Below are positions 1 to 9,762 of a stretch of 64,000 nt of DNA, in pieces (positions within the stretch are counted from its first letter, which is position 1; every line of letters begins with the position of its first letter). The notes below the pieces were generated by a model. The model worked only from the letters and a program-made list of their open reading frames with translations, ran no database searches and was not told the origin of the DNA. Source of the stretch: Microbacterium hydrocarbonoxydans (lineage in GTDB: Bacteria > Actinomycetota > Actinomycetes > Actinomycetales > Microbacteriaceae); contig NZ_LR882982.1 of the NCBI RefSeq assembly GCF_904831005.1, forward strand, positions 1,364,001 through 1,428,000, given 5' to 3'. The translations under genes and the position numbers were made by a program.

Positions 1-195
1 AGAGTGGTGTGCCGGAACGACACGCTCATTCTCGATGAGCGTGCAGTTCTGCCAGGACGAGGCGCGTGGGTCCATCCGACACCTGAATGCATGGATGCCG
101 CTCTGCGGCGTCGCGCTTTCGGACGAGCACTGCGCGTGTCCAGCGATCTGGACACGCGGAACATCGAACAGCACCCACCAAGAAACAAAGGCTGA
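1..195 (+). CDS. ylxR: YlxR (DUF448) family nucleic-acid-binding protein, 3' part only
   Basis: The reading frame is open from the first base of the window and stops at a TGA ending at 195, so only the C-terminal 64 residues are visible. They hold the family hallmarks: a GRGAWVHPTPEC stretch followed by RRRAFGRALRV. YlxR proteins are small RNA-binding or nucleoid-associated factors, usually encoded between nusA and infB. infB follows 95 bp downstream, matching the conserved nusA-ylxR-infB-rbfA order. The exact role of YlxR is not settled. The start codon lies outside the window. Confidence 0.88.
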   Translation, partial: RVVCRNDTLILDERAVLPGRGAWVHPTPECMDAALRRRAFGRALRVSSDLDTRNIEQHPPRNKG

Positions 196-290
196 ACGGC
201 TATGGAAACAAAGTGAACGGCTCGAAATGAGACCCGTCCGCGACTAGTGGTCTGCCCTGTCTGGGTGGACCGACCCCAGACAGGAGAATT

Positions 291-3071
291 GTGGCTGGTA
301 AACCACGCGTACACGAGATCGCCGCCGAACTCGGCGTCGACAGCAAGATCGCACTTGCGAAGCTCAAGGAACTCGGAGAGTTCGTCAAGAGCCCCTCTTC
401 CACCATCGAACCGCCGGTGGCGCGCAAGCTGCGTGCTGCCATCGAGTCCGATGCATCACTGAAGGCATCCGCCGAGGCGGCGCCTGCAGCCAAGCCCGCG
501 GCTTCCGGCGCGAAGTCCGCCGCGACCGGCGCCAAGCCGGCCGCCCCCGGACGTGCTCCGAAGCCCGGTGCTCCCGTTCCCGGTCCGAAGCCCGGACCGA
601 AGCCGGCTCCCGAGGCTCCGGCCGTCGAGACCCCGGCAGCACCCGCCGAGGTGTCCGCTCCGGCGGCGCCCTCGGCTCCCGCCTCTGGTGAGGACGCGGC
701 TCCCAAGCCGTCCGGCGACGCCGCGCCCAAGCCCGGCGCCCCGCGCCCCGGCAACAACCCGTTCTCGTCGGCGCAGGGCATGGGCCAGCGCCCGACGGGC
801 CCGCGTCCCGGCAACAACCCGTTCGCGTCCGCCCAGGGCATGGGCCAGCGCCCGACGCCCGGCAACATCCCGCGTCCGCAGGCTCCGCGTCCGGGCGCTC
901 CGCGCCCGGGTGCTCCTCGCCCCGGTTCCCCCCGGCCCGGCGCTCCGCGCGGTGGCCAGGGCGGTCGTCCCGGTGCTCCGTTCCAGCAGCGTCCTGGCGG
1001 CCCCGGCCGTCCCGGCGGTGCCGGTGGACCCGGTGGCGGCCCCGGTGCTCGTCCCGGTGGCGGTGGCGGCTTCGCAGGTCGTCCCGGTGGCGGCGGCGGT
1101 CGCGGTCGTGGCCCCGGCGGAGGTACCGCAGGTGCCTTCGGCAAGGGCGGCGGCAAGAGCAAGCAGCGCAAGTCGCGGCGGGCGAAGCGGCAAGAGTTCG
1201 AGATGCGGAGTGCTCCGGTCGTCGGTGGCGTCAACGTCACCCGCGGCAACGGAGAGATCATCCGCATGCGCCGCGGCGCATCCATCGCGGACTTCGCCGA
1301 CAAGATCGAGACGCTGACCGGTTACACGGTTCAGCCCGGAACCCTCGTCACGATCCTCTTCAACCTCGGCGAGATGGCCACGGCCACCGAGTCGCTGGAC
1401 GAGGCGACGTTCGAGGTCCTGGGAGCCGAGCTCGGCTACAAGATCCAGATGGTCTCGCCCGAAGACGAGGACAAGGAGCTCCTCGAGGGCTTCGGTCTCA
1501 ACCTCGAGCAGGAGCTCGAGGAAGAGAGCGAAGACGACCTCGAGATCCGTCCCCCCGTCGTCACGGTCATGGGTCACGTCGATCACGGTAAGACCCGACT
1601 CCTCGACGCGATCCGTCAGACCAACGTCATCGAGGGTGAGGCCGGCGGCATCACCCAGCACATCGGTGCGTACCAGGTCTGGACCGAGCACGAGGGCATC
1701 GAGCGCGCCATCACCTTCATCGACACCCCCGGTCACGAGGCGTTCACCGCCATGCGTGCCCGTGGAGCGCAGGTCACCGACCTCGCGATCCTGGTGGTCG
1801 CGGCCGACGACGGCATCATGCCGCAGACGGTCGAGGCGTTGAACCACGCCCAGGCGGCGAACGTGCCGATCGTGGTCGCGGTCAACAAGGTCGACAAGCC
1901 GGACGCCAACCCGGCCAAGGTGCGCCAGCAGCTCACCGAGTACGGCCTGGTCGCCGAGGAGTACGGCGGAGACGTCATGTTCGTCGACGTGTCGGCTCGT
2001 GCCAACACCGGCATCCAGGAACTCCTGGATGCGGTGCTGCTCACCGCCGATGCCGGTCTCGACCTCACGGCGAACCCGAACAAGGCCGCTCGCGGTGTCG
2101 CCATCGAGGCGAAGCTCGACAAGGGTCGCGGTTCGGTCGCCACGGTGCTGATCCAGTCCGGAACGCTGCGCATCGGTGACGCGATCGTCGCCGGCACGGC
2201 CTACGGACGTGTCCGCGCGATGGCCGACGAGAACGGCGAGCAGGTCCTCGAGGCCTACCCGTCGCGACCGGTGCAGGTGCAGGGTCTCAACTCGGTGCCG
2301 CGTGCCGGCGACGTCTTCATCGTCACCGAAGAAGACCGCATGGCCCGTCAGATCGCTGAGAAGCGTGAAGCGGTCGAGCGCAACGCCCAGCTGGCCAAGG
2401 CCCGCAAGCGCATCTCGCTCGAGGACTTCACCCGCGCTCTCGAAGAGGGCAAGGTCGAGTCGCTCAACCTCATCATCAAGGGTGACGTCTCGGGTGCCGT
2501 CGAGGCGCTCGAGGAGTCGCTGCTCAAGATCGAGGTCGACGACTCGGTGCAGCTCCGCATCATCCACCGCGGTGTGGGTGCGATCACGGAATCCGACGTC
2601 AACCTCGCGACGATCGACAACGCGATCATCGTGGGCTTCAACGTCCGCCCCGACACGAAGGCGCGCGAGCGCGCTCAGCGTGAAGGCGTCGACATCCGCT
2701 TCTACTCGGTGATCTACAACGCGATCGATGAGATCGAGAGCTCGCTGAAGGGCATGCTCAAGCCGGAGTACGAAGAGGTCCAGTCGGGTGTCGCCGAGAT
2801 CCGCGAGGTGTTCCGCTCCTCGAAGTTCGGCAACATCGCCGGTGTCATCGTGCGGTCGGGAACGATCACTCGAAACGCCAAGGCTCGCGTCATCCGCGAC
2901 GGCGTCGTGCTCGCCGATGGCCTCGCCATCGAGTCGCTGCGCCGCTTCAAGGACGACGTCACCGAGGTTCGTACGGACTACGAGGCCGGTATCGGCCTCG
3001 GCAAGTACAACGACATCCAGATCGGTGACGAGATCGAGACCACTGAGATGATCGAGAAGCCTCGCGGCTGA
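291..3071 (+). CDS. infB: Translation initiation factor IF-2
   Basis: GTPase that delivers initiator fMet-tRNA to the 30S subunit and promotes subunit joining. The GTG start at 291 follows AGGAG by four bases and yields the expected N-terminus ([16 protein letters not shown]). The 926 residues divide into an IF2_N domain (about 1-50), a long disordered Pro/Ala then Gly/Arg-rich segment (about 60-285), a basic cluster rich in Lys/Arg (about 287-303), a second IF2_N domain (about 315-375), the G domain with GHVDHGKT at 428-435, DTPGH at 478-482 and NKVD at 532-535, then domains II to IV to the end. The long low-complexity N-terminus is typical of actinobacterial IF-2. It carries a 60-base tandem duplication (separate entry). 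First complete gene of the ylxR-infB-rbfA cluster. Confidence 0.98.
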   Translation: MAGKPRVHEIAAELGVDSKIALAKLKELGEFVKSPSSTIEPPVARKLRAAIESDASLKASAEAAPAAKPAASGAKSAATGAKPAAPGRAPKPGAPVPGPKPGPKPAPEAPAVETPAAPAEVSAPAAPSAPASGEDAAPKPSGDAAPKPGAPRPGNNPFSSAQGMGQRPTGPRPGNNPFASAQGMGQRPTPGNIPRPQAPRPGAPRPGAPRPGSPRPGAPRGGQGGRPGAPFQQRPGGPGRPGGAGGPGGGPGARPGGGGGFAGRPGGGGGRGRGPGGGTAGAFGKGGGKSKQRKSRRAKRQEFEMRSAPVVGGVNVTRGNGEIIRMRRGASIADFADKIETLTGYTVQPGTLVTILFNLGEMATATESLDEATFEVLGAELGYKIQMVSPEDEDKELLEGFGLNLEQELEEESEDDLEIRPPVVTVMGHVDHGKTRLLDAIRQTNVIEGEAGGITQHIGAYQVWTEHEGIERAITFIDTPGHEAFTAMRARGAQVTDLAILVVAADDGIMPQTVEALNHAQAANVPIVVAVNKVDKPDANPAKVRQQLTEYGLVAEEYGGDVMFVDVSARANTGIQELLDAVLLTADAGLDLTANPNKAARGVAIEAKLDKGRGSVATVLIQSGTLRIGDAIVAGTAYGRVRAMADENGEQVLEAYPSRPVQVQGLNSVPRAGDVFIVTEEDRMARQIAEKREAVERNAQLAKARKRISLEDFTRALEEGKVESLNLIIKGDVSGAVEALEESLLKIEVDDSVQLRIIHRGVGAITESDVNLATIDNAIIVGFNVRPDTKARERAQREGVDIRFYSVIYNAIDEIESSLKGMLKPEYEEVQSGVAEIREVFRSSKFGNIAGVIVRSGTITRNAKARVIRDGVVLADGLAIESLRRFKDDVTEVRTDYEAGIGLGKYNDIQIGDEIETTEMIEKPRG
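741..857 (+). repeat. 60-bp tandem duplication inside infB
   Basis: Two copies (741-797 and 801-857) with a period of exactly 60 bases each encode PRPGNNPF(S/A)[10 protein letters not shown]. The copies differ at only a few bases. The repeat lies in the disordered linker of IF-2, keeps the frame, and adds 20 residues per unit. Confidence 0.9.
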
Positions 3072-3088
3072 TCGAGTTCGATATATGT

Positions 3089-3125
3089 CTTCGGGCGAGG
3101 GTGCATCATGCATCCTCGCCCGAAG
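3089..3125 (+). terminator. Long hairpin between infB and rbfA
   Basis: Two 18-base arms (3089-3106 and 3108-3125) match at 17 positions around a single central base, starting CTTCGGGCGAGG. No T-run follows, so it may be a partial terminator or an mRNA-processing/stability hairpin rather than a full stop before rbfA. Confidence 0.55.
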
Positions 3126-3146
3126 GGTACGTAGAGGGAGAGAACA

Positions 3147-3581
3147 ATGGCTGGTGAACGACAGGCCCGTCTGGCTGATCGCATTCGTGTGATCCTCGCT
3201 GAGCGACTCGAGAAGGGGCTCCGCGATCCGCGCCTCGGCTTCGTGACGATCACCGACGTCCGCGTGAGCGGCGACCTGCAGCATGCCTCCGTGTTCTACA
3301 CGGTCCTGGGCACTGAAGAGGAGCGTCTGTCGAGCGGAGCGGCGCTGACGTCCGCGACGGGAATGCTGCGCAGCGAGGTCGGAAAGCAGCTCAGCACCCG
3401 GCTGGTGCCGACGCTCGAGTTCATCCCGGATGCTCTGCCCGAGAACGCGGATCACATCTCGGCGCTTCTGCGTGAGGCGCAGCAGCGTGACGCGGAAGTG
3501 GCGAAGCTGGCCTCGTCGGCATCCCACGCCGGAGAGGCCGATCCCTACCTCCGTCAGGACGAAGACGACGCATCTGCGTGA
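3147..3581 (+). CDS. rbfA: Ribosome-binding factor A
   Basis: Small KH-fold 30S assembly factor that binds near helix 1 of 16S rRNA and is needed for late 30S maturation and cold adaptation. The 144 residues match the family: an N-terminal RLADRIRVILAERL helix, DPRLGFVTITDVRVSGDLQ, then LRSEVGKQLSTRLVPTLEFIPD. The acidic tail is normal for actinobacteria. The ATG at 3147 is preceded by GAGGGAGA. It lies 75 bp after infB, separated by a hairpin, and probably shares its transcript in part. Confidence 0.96.
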   Translation: MAGERQARLADRIRVILAERLEKGLRDPRLGFVTITDVRVSGDLQHASVFYTVLGTEEERLSSGAALTSATGMLRSEVGKQLSTRLVPTLEFIPDALPENADHISALLREAQQRDAEVAKLASSASHAGEADPYLRQDEDDASA

Positions 3582-3640
3582 TATACCAGCACGTCGGCAG
3601 AACCGGTCTGGAGCCTTGATAACCTCAGCCTGACGAGCGC

Positions 3641-5851
3641 ATGCTCGTTCGGACTGGGGGGTTCGGAATCGACGTTCTTGGTGCGCGCATCGCGCCTTCC
3701 GTGACGGTCGAGATCCTCGAGGGAATCCTCGAGGATCTCCTCGCTCATGATCTCGGCTCAGCGCCGCACGTCGTGGCACGGATCGTGTCCGAAGTGACCG
3801 CCGACACCTCCAGCGTCCGCGCGATGGCCCGCCTGCTCGACACGCAGCAGCGCCATGGTCTGCGGCCCCTGCCGTCGCCCTTGCCGATGATCGATTCGAT
3901 CGCGGCCCTGTTCGCCGGCCTCGAGCTCGCCCCGCGTGACCGGGACATCCTGATCGCGACATCGATGATGCTGGACGACCGCCTGGGACCTCTCCTCGAA
4001 TTCGACGGGCGCTCAGCCGATGATCTTGCGGTGTGCGCGGTGTCGGAACTCCTCCACATCCGCGCGGGCCGAGTACGCCTCGCTGACCCCCGCCTCGCGA
4101 TCTGGTTGCGAGCCACCACCGGGTCCACTGCGGCGGCGCGAGTGCACGCCCGACTGCATCTGGTGTTCCAGTCGCGTGGAGAGCATGTGGACGCGGCCTG
4201 GCATCGTGCGCGCGCATCCGTCGACGGCGTGCCTGACGCTGCGGCCGAACTGACGCGCGTCGCACGCGAGCTCTCCGAAGCGGGTGCGAACGAGCGTGCC
4301 ATGCATCTCGCGGCCGAGGCGGCGGTGCACGCGATCGGCGCGGCACGTGACGAGGCTGCAGCGCTGGCCGGAGTGTCGGCGATCGCGGCCGGTTTCGCCG
4401 TCGAAGCGGTGAACCGGCTCGGCTGCCTGTTCCCCGACGGAGCGGAGCCGCACCGGCTGCGTGCGCTGGGAGGCATGCTCATCGCGCAGGCACACCTGCA
4501 GGGGGCGGTGCCCCAGGTGGATCCCGCCGCTCTTCGCCCACGCGGCGGCGGTCTCGACGACTGGTATCTGTGGGCCCGGGCAGCAGCCTTCGCCGCTGTG
4601 CTGTGCGCTGAGCGCGGTGACCGTGAGGGAATGCGCTCATGGATCGTCGCGCTCCGGGAAGGCACGGGCAAGACGGCGGCGGGTGCAGCATTGCGGGACC
4701 CGGTCGTGGCGCTCGCCTGGCTCATCGCGGGCGATCGCGATGTCGACGCGGAGATCACGGGCACCGGGCCTCTCACGGGAGGGATGCTGCGCGCACTGCA
4801 CGCCGCGATGGACGGCGACATCGACGGCGCGCTGCGCGCCTTGGCCGCGGGGGACTCCGGGATGGGGATCGAGGTGGACCCGTTCGTCGCAGGTTTCGAG
4901 CGCAGCCCTCTGGTCGGTGCTTATCGGGCGATCGTCGAGGTCCTCCTGCTCATGTGGAGCGGCGACATCGGCACTGCCCGCGCGAAGCTCATGAGCGCAT
5001 CCCTGGAGTTGCCCGTGGCGATCCCGTTCGCGGGGATCGCCGCCGTCGTGGCACGTCGACTCGACCTCGCGGTCCTCGGGCGCCTCGGCCCGTTCGCGCG
5101 CTCGCTCACGGCTGTGCTGCCTCCTGCCATGCGCATCGACGATCTGGTGGATCGGGGCATCGAGGCTTTCCTCGCCGGATCCTTCGAGCAGGCCGCCGCC
5201 TGTATGCGGCTGTGGCGTGATGCGGGTGCTCCGCAGACCACTCTGTCGGTTCCCGGGTTGGAGGAGGCCGTGCTCGTCGGAGATCGTGCGGGTTCGCGTC
5301 AGCGACGGATCGAACCGCCGGGGATCTCGCTGGCGCAGGAGCTTCGTGTGCGCATGCTCAGCTGCTCCGACGAGGAATGGCGGTCGGAGCGCGCAGCGGT
5401 CGCCGGGGCGGCCAGAACGCTCCCATCGCCGTTCTCACGGGGCAGGGTGGAGGCGATGATCGGTGCCCGCTGTCTGATCACAGGGGACGTCGCCCGAGCG
5501 CGAGAGCATTTCGAGGCGGCCCGCAACCTGCTGGAGGTGTCGGGGGCCCGGGCGTGGGCTCGTGCGGTGGGCGCCCGGCTCGCGCGACTCGATGCGGATG
5601 CCGGAAGCAGCGCCGCGTCCGGGGATCCTCTCGCGACGTCTCGCCGCATCTGGGAGCCCATGCTGACCGCTCGCGAGCTGGAGGTCACCATGCTCACGAC
5701 CGCAGGAGCGTCCAACCGAGACATCGCGGAGTCGCTTCATGTATCCGTGCGCACCGTCGAGGTGCATCTCGGTCGGGTGTTCGCGAAGCTCGAGGTGCGC
5801 ACGCGCGTGGAGCTGACGGTGCTCGCGCACCGGATCGGCCACTATGTGTGA
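3641..5851 (+). CDS. Large LuxR-type transcriptional regulator
   Basis: A 736-residue protein whose C-terminus (about 675-735) is a clear LuxR/GerE helix-turn-helix: LTARELEVTMLTTAGASN followed by DIAESLHVSVRTVEVHLGRVFAKL. The remainder is Ala/Leu-rich and helical, resembling the TPR-like and lid regions of LAL/MalT-type regulators. I find no Walker A P-loop, so the usual N-terminal ATPase appears to be absent. The ATG at 3641 lacks a convincing ribosome site; a GTG at 3701 is an alternative. A possible -10 (TAACCT, 3620-3625) lies just upstream. It sits between rbfA and truB and converges on mutY with 13 bp between them. The target genes cannot be deduced. Confidence 0.82.
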   Translation: MLVRTGGFGIDVLGARIAPSVTVEILEGILEDLLAHDLGSAPHVVARIVSEVTADTSSVRAMARLLDTQQRHGLRPLPSPLPMIDSIAALFAGLELAPRDRDILIATSMMLDDRLGPLLEFDGRSADDLAVCAVSELLHIRAGRVRLADPRLAIWLRATTGSTAAARVHARLHLVFQSRGEHVDAAWHRARASVDGVPDAAAELTRVARELSEAGANERAMHLAAEAAVHAIGAARDEAAALAGVSAIAAGFAVEAVNRLGCLFPDGAEPHRLRALGGMLIAQAHLQGAVPQVDPAALRPRGGGLDDWYLWARAAAFAAVLCAERGDREGMRSWIVALREGTGKTAAGAALRDPVVALAWLIAGDRDVDAEITGTGPLTGGMLRALHAAMDGDIDGALRALAAGDSGMGIEVDPFVAGFERSPLVGAYRAIVEVLLLMWSGDIGTARAKLMSASLELPVAIPFAGIAAVVARRLDLAVLGRLGPFARSLTAVLPPAMRIDDLVDRGIEAFLAGSFEQAAACMRLWRDAGAPQTTLSVPGLEEAVLVGDRAGSRQRRIEPPGISLAQELRVRMLSCSDEEWRSERAAVAGAARTLPSPFSRGRVEAMIGARCLITGDVARAREHFEAARNLLEVSGARAWARAVGARLARLDADAGSSAASGDPLATSRRIWEPMLTARELEVTMLTTAGASNRDIAESLHVSVRTVEVHLGRVFAKLEVRTRVELTVLAHRIGHYV

Positions 5852-5864
5852 GTCGCGACCGGCC

Positions 5865-6764
5865 TCATCGGGGGAGCGAGAGCATGTCACCATCCGCTTC
5901 GGCCAGCCCATCGGCGATGAGCGAGTCGATCGCACGGTCCCGCTGCAGGGGGTCCGCCCACTCCGGGATCACGGCGTCGAGTGGCACCTGGTGAGGAGCT
6001 GCCGTGCGCAGAGCGCGCATCACGGCTCCTCTCGCCTGGCGATCCGAGCCCTCGAAGGCGGCCTGGCGTCGCCGGACGTCTCCGGTGTCGGGCCGTCCGG
6101 CGACGACCCACGCGCAGATGCTCACCAAGGGACACGACTCGCAGCGAGGGCTCCGCGCTGTGCACACGACCGCGCCCAGCTCCATCGCCGCCGCATTGAA
6201 CACAGCTGATTCGGCATCGGGCTCGGGCAGCAGTGAGTCCATCAGCTCGAGGTCGCGTCGCGAGGGCGCCCCCGGGTGTGAGCGACCCAGCACAGCGCGC
6301 GCCAGCACCCGCCGCGTGTTCGTGTCGACGACCGGGTGTCGGTCGCCGTATGAGAAGACGGCCACGGCCCTGGCCGTGTAGTCCCCGATGCCCGACAGCT
6401 GGAGCAGCGACTCCACGTCGCGCGGCACGACGCCGCCGTGTCGTCGCGTGACCTCGATCGCTGCGCGATGCAGCCAGAGCGCGCGGCGGGGGTAGCCCAG
6501 GTTCGCCCACTGCTGCACGACTTCGGCGGGCGTCGCGTCGGCAAGGTCGACGGCTGAGGGCCAGCGATCGAGCCATGCGGTGAGATGGGGGATGACTCGA
6601 TTCACCGGCGTCTGCTGGAGCATGAACTCACTGACGAGGGTGCCCCACGCCCCGTACTCGCGGTGGAACTCCGGGCGACGCCAGGGCAGATCCCGCGCGG
6701 TGTGGCGGTACCAGTCGATCAGGGGTGCCGCCAGCTGATCAGCGGGACGCGTGTTCGGGGGCAC
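5865..6764 (-). CDS. mutY: A/G-specific adenine DNA glycosylase
   Basis: Base-excision repair enzyme that removes adenine mispaired with 8-oxoguanine. Visible features in 299 residues: catalytic Glu46 in VSEFMLQQTPV, a helix-hairpin-helix (LSGIGDYTARAV, about 123-134), catalytic Asp147 in VVDTNTRR, and a [4Fe-4S] ligand set Cys201-X6-Cys208-X2-Cys211-X5-Cys217. The C-terminal Nudix-like 8-oxoG recognition domain of longer MutY proteins is reduced or missing, as is common in actinobacterial homologues. Convergent with the LuxR-type gene and divergent from truB. Confidence 0.95.
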   Translation of the reverse strand: MPPNTRPADQLAAPLIDWYRHTARDLPWRRPEFHREYGAWGTLVSEFMLQQTPVNRVIPHLTAWLDRWPSAVDLADATPAEVVQQWANLGYPRRALWLHRAAIEVTRRHGGVVPRDVESLLQLSGIGDYTARAVAVFSYGDRHPVVDTNTRRVLARAVLGRSHPGAPSRRDLELMDSLLPEPDAESAVFNAAAMELGAVVCTARSPRCESCPLVSICAWVVAGRPDTGDVRRRQAAFEGSDRQARGAVMRALRTAAPHQVPLDAVIPEWADPLQRDRAIDSLIADGLAEADGDMLSLPR

Positions 6765-6827
6765 AGTCGACAGCCTATGCGAACGCCGCCGGGCGAGACT
6801 CGTTCCGGCGCCCGGGCCGGGGCACCG

Positions 6828-6839
6828 TATCCTGGAGGG
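6828..6839 (+). promoter_or_regulatory. Leaderless-type -10 box of truB
   Basis: TATCCT, then six bases (GGAGGG), then the truB ATG. The spacing puts the expected transcription start at or next to the start codon. The purine-rich spacer is too close to the ATG to act as a normal ribosome site. Confidence 0.6.
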
Positions 6840-7733
6840 ATGGTCTCACCCGGCATCCTTCTCGTCGACAAGCCGGCTGGACTCACCAGCCACGATGTGG
6901 TCGCCCGCACTCGGCGTGCACTCGGCACCCGCAAGGTCGGCCATGCCGGCACCCTCGATCCCATGGCCACGGGCCTGTTGGTGATCGGAGTCGAGGGCGC
7001 GACGCGTCTGCTCACCTACGTCGTCGGCGCGGACAAGACCTATGCCGCGACCATCCGGCTGGGCCAGACCACCGACACCGACGACGCCGACGGCGAGATC
7101 CTCCGCCGTGCGTCGGACGAAGCCGTGGATGCGGTGACCGCCGAGGGCATAGCCGCGGGCGTGCTGACCCTCACCGGAGTGATCCGGCAGGTGCCCAGTT
7201 CGGTCTCGGCCATCAAAGTCGACGGCCGCCGCGCATACGACCGAGTTCGCGCGGGGGAGGAAGTCGTGCTCGCACCCCGCGAAGTCACGGTCTCCCGGTT
7301 CGAGGTGCTCTCCCGGCGTCAGGGTGCGGGGTACATCGACCTCGATGTCGTCGTCGACTGCTCGTCGGGAACGTATATCCGTTCGCTGGCTCGGGACCTC
7401 GGCTCCGGTCTCGGGGTCGGGGGTCATCTCACGGCACTGCGGCGCTCACGGGTGGGGAACTTCGATGTGGCGGACGCGGTGGGGATCGACGATCTCGAGG
7501 GTGCGAGTCTGATGTCTCCAGCCGACGCCGCCGCCCGCGTACTGGACGTCCTCGATGTGTCTGCGGCGGACGCGACGGACCTGAGGCACGGGAAGCGGTT
7601 GGTCGGCCAGGCGTCTCGGCTGACCGGTGCCCTGGCCGCAGCGATCGACGAGGACGGCACCTTCGTCGGTGTGGTGGAGAAGCGCGGGGCCGACCTCAAG
7701 AGCGCCATGAACATGCCCGAGGCCGGGCGATGA
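6840..7733 (+). CDS. truB: tRNA pseudouridine(55) synthase
   Basis: Converts U55 in the T-loop of most tRNAs to pseudouridine. The 297 residues begin MVSPGILLVDKPAGLTSHDVV, and catalytic Asp40 lies in GHAGTLDPMATGLL. A downstream SGTYIRSLARDLG block and a C-terminal PUA-like segment complete the family pattern. I chose the ATG at 6840 because the conserved N-terminus begins there. An in-frame ATG at 6778 would add 21 non-conserved residues and almost touch divergent mutY. The stop overlaps the next gene by four bases. Confidence 0.96.
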   Translation: MVSPGILLVDKPAGLTSHDVVARTRRALGTRKVGHAGTLDPMATGLLVIGVEGATRLLTYVVGADKTYAATIRLGQTTDTDDADGEILRRASDEAVDAVTAEGIAAGVLTLTGVIRQVPSSVSAIKVDGRRAYDRVRAGEEVVLAPREVTVSRFEVLSRRQGAGYIDLDVVVDCSSGTYIRSLARDLGSGLGVGGHLTALRRSRVGNFDVADAVGIDDLEGASLMSPADAAARVLDVLDVSAADATDLRHGKRLVGQASRLTGALAAAIDEDGTFVGVVEKRGADLKSAMNMPEAGR

Positions 7734-8098
7734 TCCTCTGGTTCACGATCGTGCAGGTGATCGTCGCCGTCGCTGCGGGATCGTTCTGCCTCGTCCTCGG
7801 GCTCGTCGGTCGCCGACCGAGCGACTTCTCCGTCGGTGCGCTCGCGCTCGTGGAGCTCCTGCTGATCGTGCAGGTCGTGGTCGCCATCGTCGCCCCGCTC
7901 GCCGGCAACCCTCCCACCGGCGACCTGCTCGAATACTGGGTCTATCTCGTCTCCGCGGTCCTGCTGCCGGTCGGCGCGGTGCTTTGGGCGCTCATGGAGC
8001 GCAGCCGGTGGAGCACGGTGATCCTGGGCGTGGCCGCATTCGCGGTGGCGATCATGGTCTGGCGCATGCACGTCATCTGGACCGTTCAGATCGCATGA
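7730..8098 (+). CDS. Small integral membrane protein, function unknown
   Basis: A 122-residue, very hydrophobic protein with about four predicted membrane spans (near residues 3-24, 32-54, 65-87, 95-117). The ATG overlaps the truB stop (ATGA), so the two are translationally coupled. A short conserved-looking loop (AGNPPTGDLLEYWVYL) separates spans 2 and 3. I recognise no enzymatic motif. Its position between truB and ribF is the only functional hint. Confidence 0.8.
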   Translation: MILWFTIVQVIVAVAAGSFCLVLGLVGRRPSDFSVGALALVELLLIVQVVVAIVAPLAGNPPTGDLLEYWVYLVSAVLLPVGAVLWALMERSRWSTVILGVAAFAVAIMVWRMHVIWTVQIA

Positions 8099-8156
8099 CC
8101 GCGGCCGGACCGCACGCATCCGGAACCGCTGGGCCGCGCCTAGAATAGACGGAGCT

Positions 8157-8603
8157 ATGAGCACCTCCGTCCCCACTTCGCGAATGACCGGCATCGGCCG
8201 TGTCCTGGTGATCGTCTACGCCGTGATGGCCCTCGCCGCGACCGGTCGAAGCTTCGTGCAGATCTTCCGTCAGTTCGACGAGGCACCCCTCGCGTATTCT
8301 CTGTCGGCCTTGGCCGCAGCCGTGTACGTGCTCGCGACCCTCGCCCTCGTTCTCGCGAACAGGGGCGGCTGGTACGCGGTCGCGTGGACAGCGATCGTCT
8401 TCGAGTTCACCGGAGTCATCGTCGTGGGCGCGCTCAGCGTGTTCTTCCCCGATCTCTTCCCGCACGACACGGTGTGGTCGATGTTCGGACGTGGATACCT
8501 GTTCATCCCGCTCGTGCTTCCGATCTTCGGCATCTGGTGGCTTCGCACCCACCGCCCCGCTCGTCGTGCGGCCGGCAGTGCGCGTGCCGAGGTGAAGGCA
8601 TGA
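8157..8603 (+). CDS. Four-span membrane protein upstream of ribF
   Basis: A 148-residue protein with about four membrane spans (near 13-35, 47-66, 73-100, 115-130) and a basic C-terminal tail. TAGAAT at 8141-8146 and GGAG at 8151-8154 precede the ATG, giving a very short leader. The TGA overlaps the ribF ATG by four bases, so the genes are coupled. Such uncharacterised membrane proteins often sit next to ribF in Microbacteriaceae (recalled, not checked). No catalytic motif is visible; a link to flavin metabolism is only guilt by association. Confidence 0.82.
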   Translation: MSTSVPTSRMTGIGRVLVIVYAVMALAATGRSFVQIFRQFDEAPLAYSLSALAAAVYVLATLALVLANRGGWYAVAWTAIVFEFTGVIVVGALSVFFPDLFPHDTVWSMFGRGYLFIPLVLPIFGIWWLRTHRPARRAAGSARAEVKA

Positions 8604-9553
8604 TCGTGTTCCGCGATCCGCACTCGGTTCCGGCCGATTTCGGCCCTTCCGTGGTGGCGATCGGAAAGTTCGACGGCGTGCACGCCGGTCATCGCGCGGT
8701 GATCGATCGGCTCAAGCAGAAAGCGGCCGAGACCGGCCAGCGCTCGGTGGCGGTGACCTTCGACCGCAACCCTCTCGCCGTGCTGCGGCCCGATCGCTGC
8801 CCCGAGAACGTGGTCACGGTGGAACGCAAGATCGAACTCCTCGGCGAGCTCGAGCTCGACGCCACGCTTCTCCTGACCTTCGACGCCGAGCTGGCCTCGC
8901 GCACCGCCGAGGACTTCGTCGTCGACATCCTCGTCGGTGCCCTGCACGTGTCCACGGTGCTGGTCGGCGAGGACTTCAGGTTCGGTCGGGGTGGGGCGGG
9001 GAATCCTGCTCTGCTGCGTGAGCTCGGGCCGATCCACGGTTTCGCCGTCGAGGTCGTCGACGACGTCTTCCTCGACGGCTCGCACCGCCGGGTGTCATCC
9101 ACCTGGATCCGCGAACTGCTGATGGACGGCGATGTCACGATGGCTGCCCGGGTCCTCGGCCGGAACATCGAGGTCCGCGGCGAAGTCGTCCACGGCCTCA
9201 AGCGCGGCAGGGAACTGGGATTCCCGACAGCGAACCTCTCTGCCTCGGTGGATTCGTTCGTCCCCGCGGACGGCGTGTATGCAGGCTGGCTGCACGATCA
9301 CGCGACCGGTATCACGCATCCCTCGGCGATCTCCGTCGGGACGAACCCGACATTCGACGACGTCCTCGAGCGTCAGGTCGAAGCGCATGTGCTGGGCGAG
9401 ACCGGACTCGATCTGTACGGGCACGACGTCACAGTGGAGTTCGTCGAACGGCTGCGCGGGATGGTCGCCTTCGAGGGCGTCGAGAAGCTCATGGTGCAGA
9501 TGGCGGCAGACGTCGCGGATGCTCAGCGTGTGCTCGCACCCGGGTCCGTCTGA
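8600..9553 (+). CDS. ribF: Bifunctional riboflavin kinase / FAD synthetase
   Basis: Phosphorylates riboflavin to FMN and adenylylates FMN to FAD. The 317 residues contain the nucleotidyltransferase half (about 1-185), with GKFDGVHAGHRAVI near 22-35, AVTFDRNPLAVLRPD and the SSTWIRELL signature, then the C-terminal flavokinase beta-barrel with GRELGFPTANL and DGVYAGWL. Its ATG overlaps the stop of the upstream membrane gene. Position downstream of truB is a conserved bacterial arrangement. Confidence 0.96.
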   Translation: MIVFRDPHSVPADFGPSVVAIGKFDGVHAGHRAVIDRLKQKAAETGQRSVAVTFDRNPLAVLRPDRCPENVVTVERKIELLGELELDATLLLTFDAELASRTAEDFVVDILVGALHVSTVLVGEDFRFGRGGAGNPALLRELGPIHGFAVEVVDDVFLDGSHRRVSSTWIRELLMDGDVTMAARVLGRNIEVRGEVVHGLKRGRELGFPTANLSASVDSFVPADGVYAGWLHDHATGITHPSAISVGTNPTFDDVLERQVEAHVLGETGLDLYGHDVTVEFVERLRGMVAFEGVEKLMVQMAADVADAQRVLAPGSV

Positions 9554-9762
9554 ACGGCGCCCCAACTCTCCGTGACCGATTCAGCGTCCGCGCGGCGTGA
9601 TGGCATAGTATGAGCAGCGGTTGCCGTCGATCTCGCGAGTTGTGACTCGCATCGTCGGGAACCGGAACCACTGTTCGTACGGTCCTGGCTCACGCCACAC
9701 GCGGACATCGAGAACGGCTGTCGTATCCCATCGATACCCCGGCCTTCACGCTCAGGAGGAGC

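Noticed and set aside
456..4346. A 1,296-codon open frame on the minus strand across infB, rbfA and the LuxR gene
   Set aside because: It mirrors the codon structure of the plus-strand genes in high-GC DNA, is extremely Arg/His-rich, crosses three recognised genes and resembles no family.
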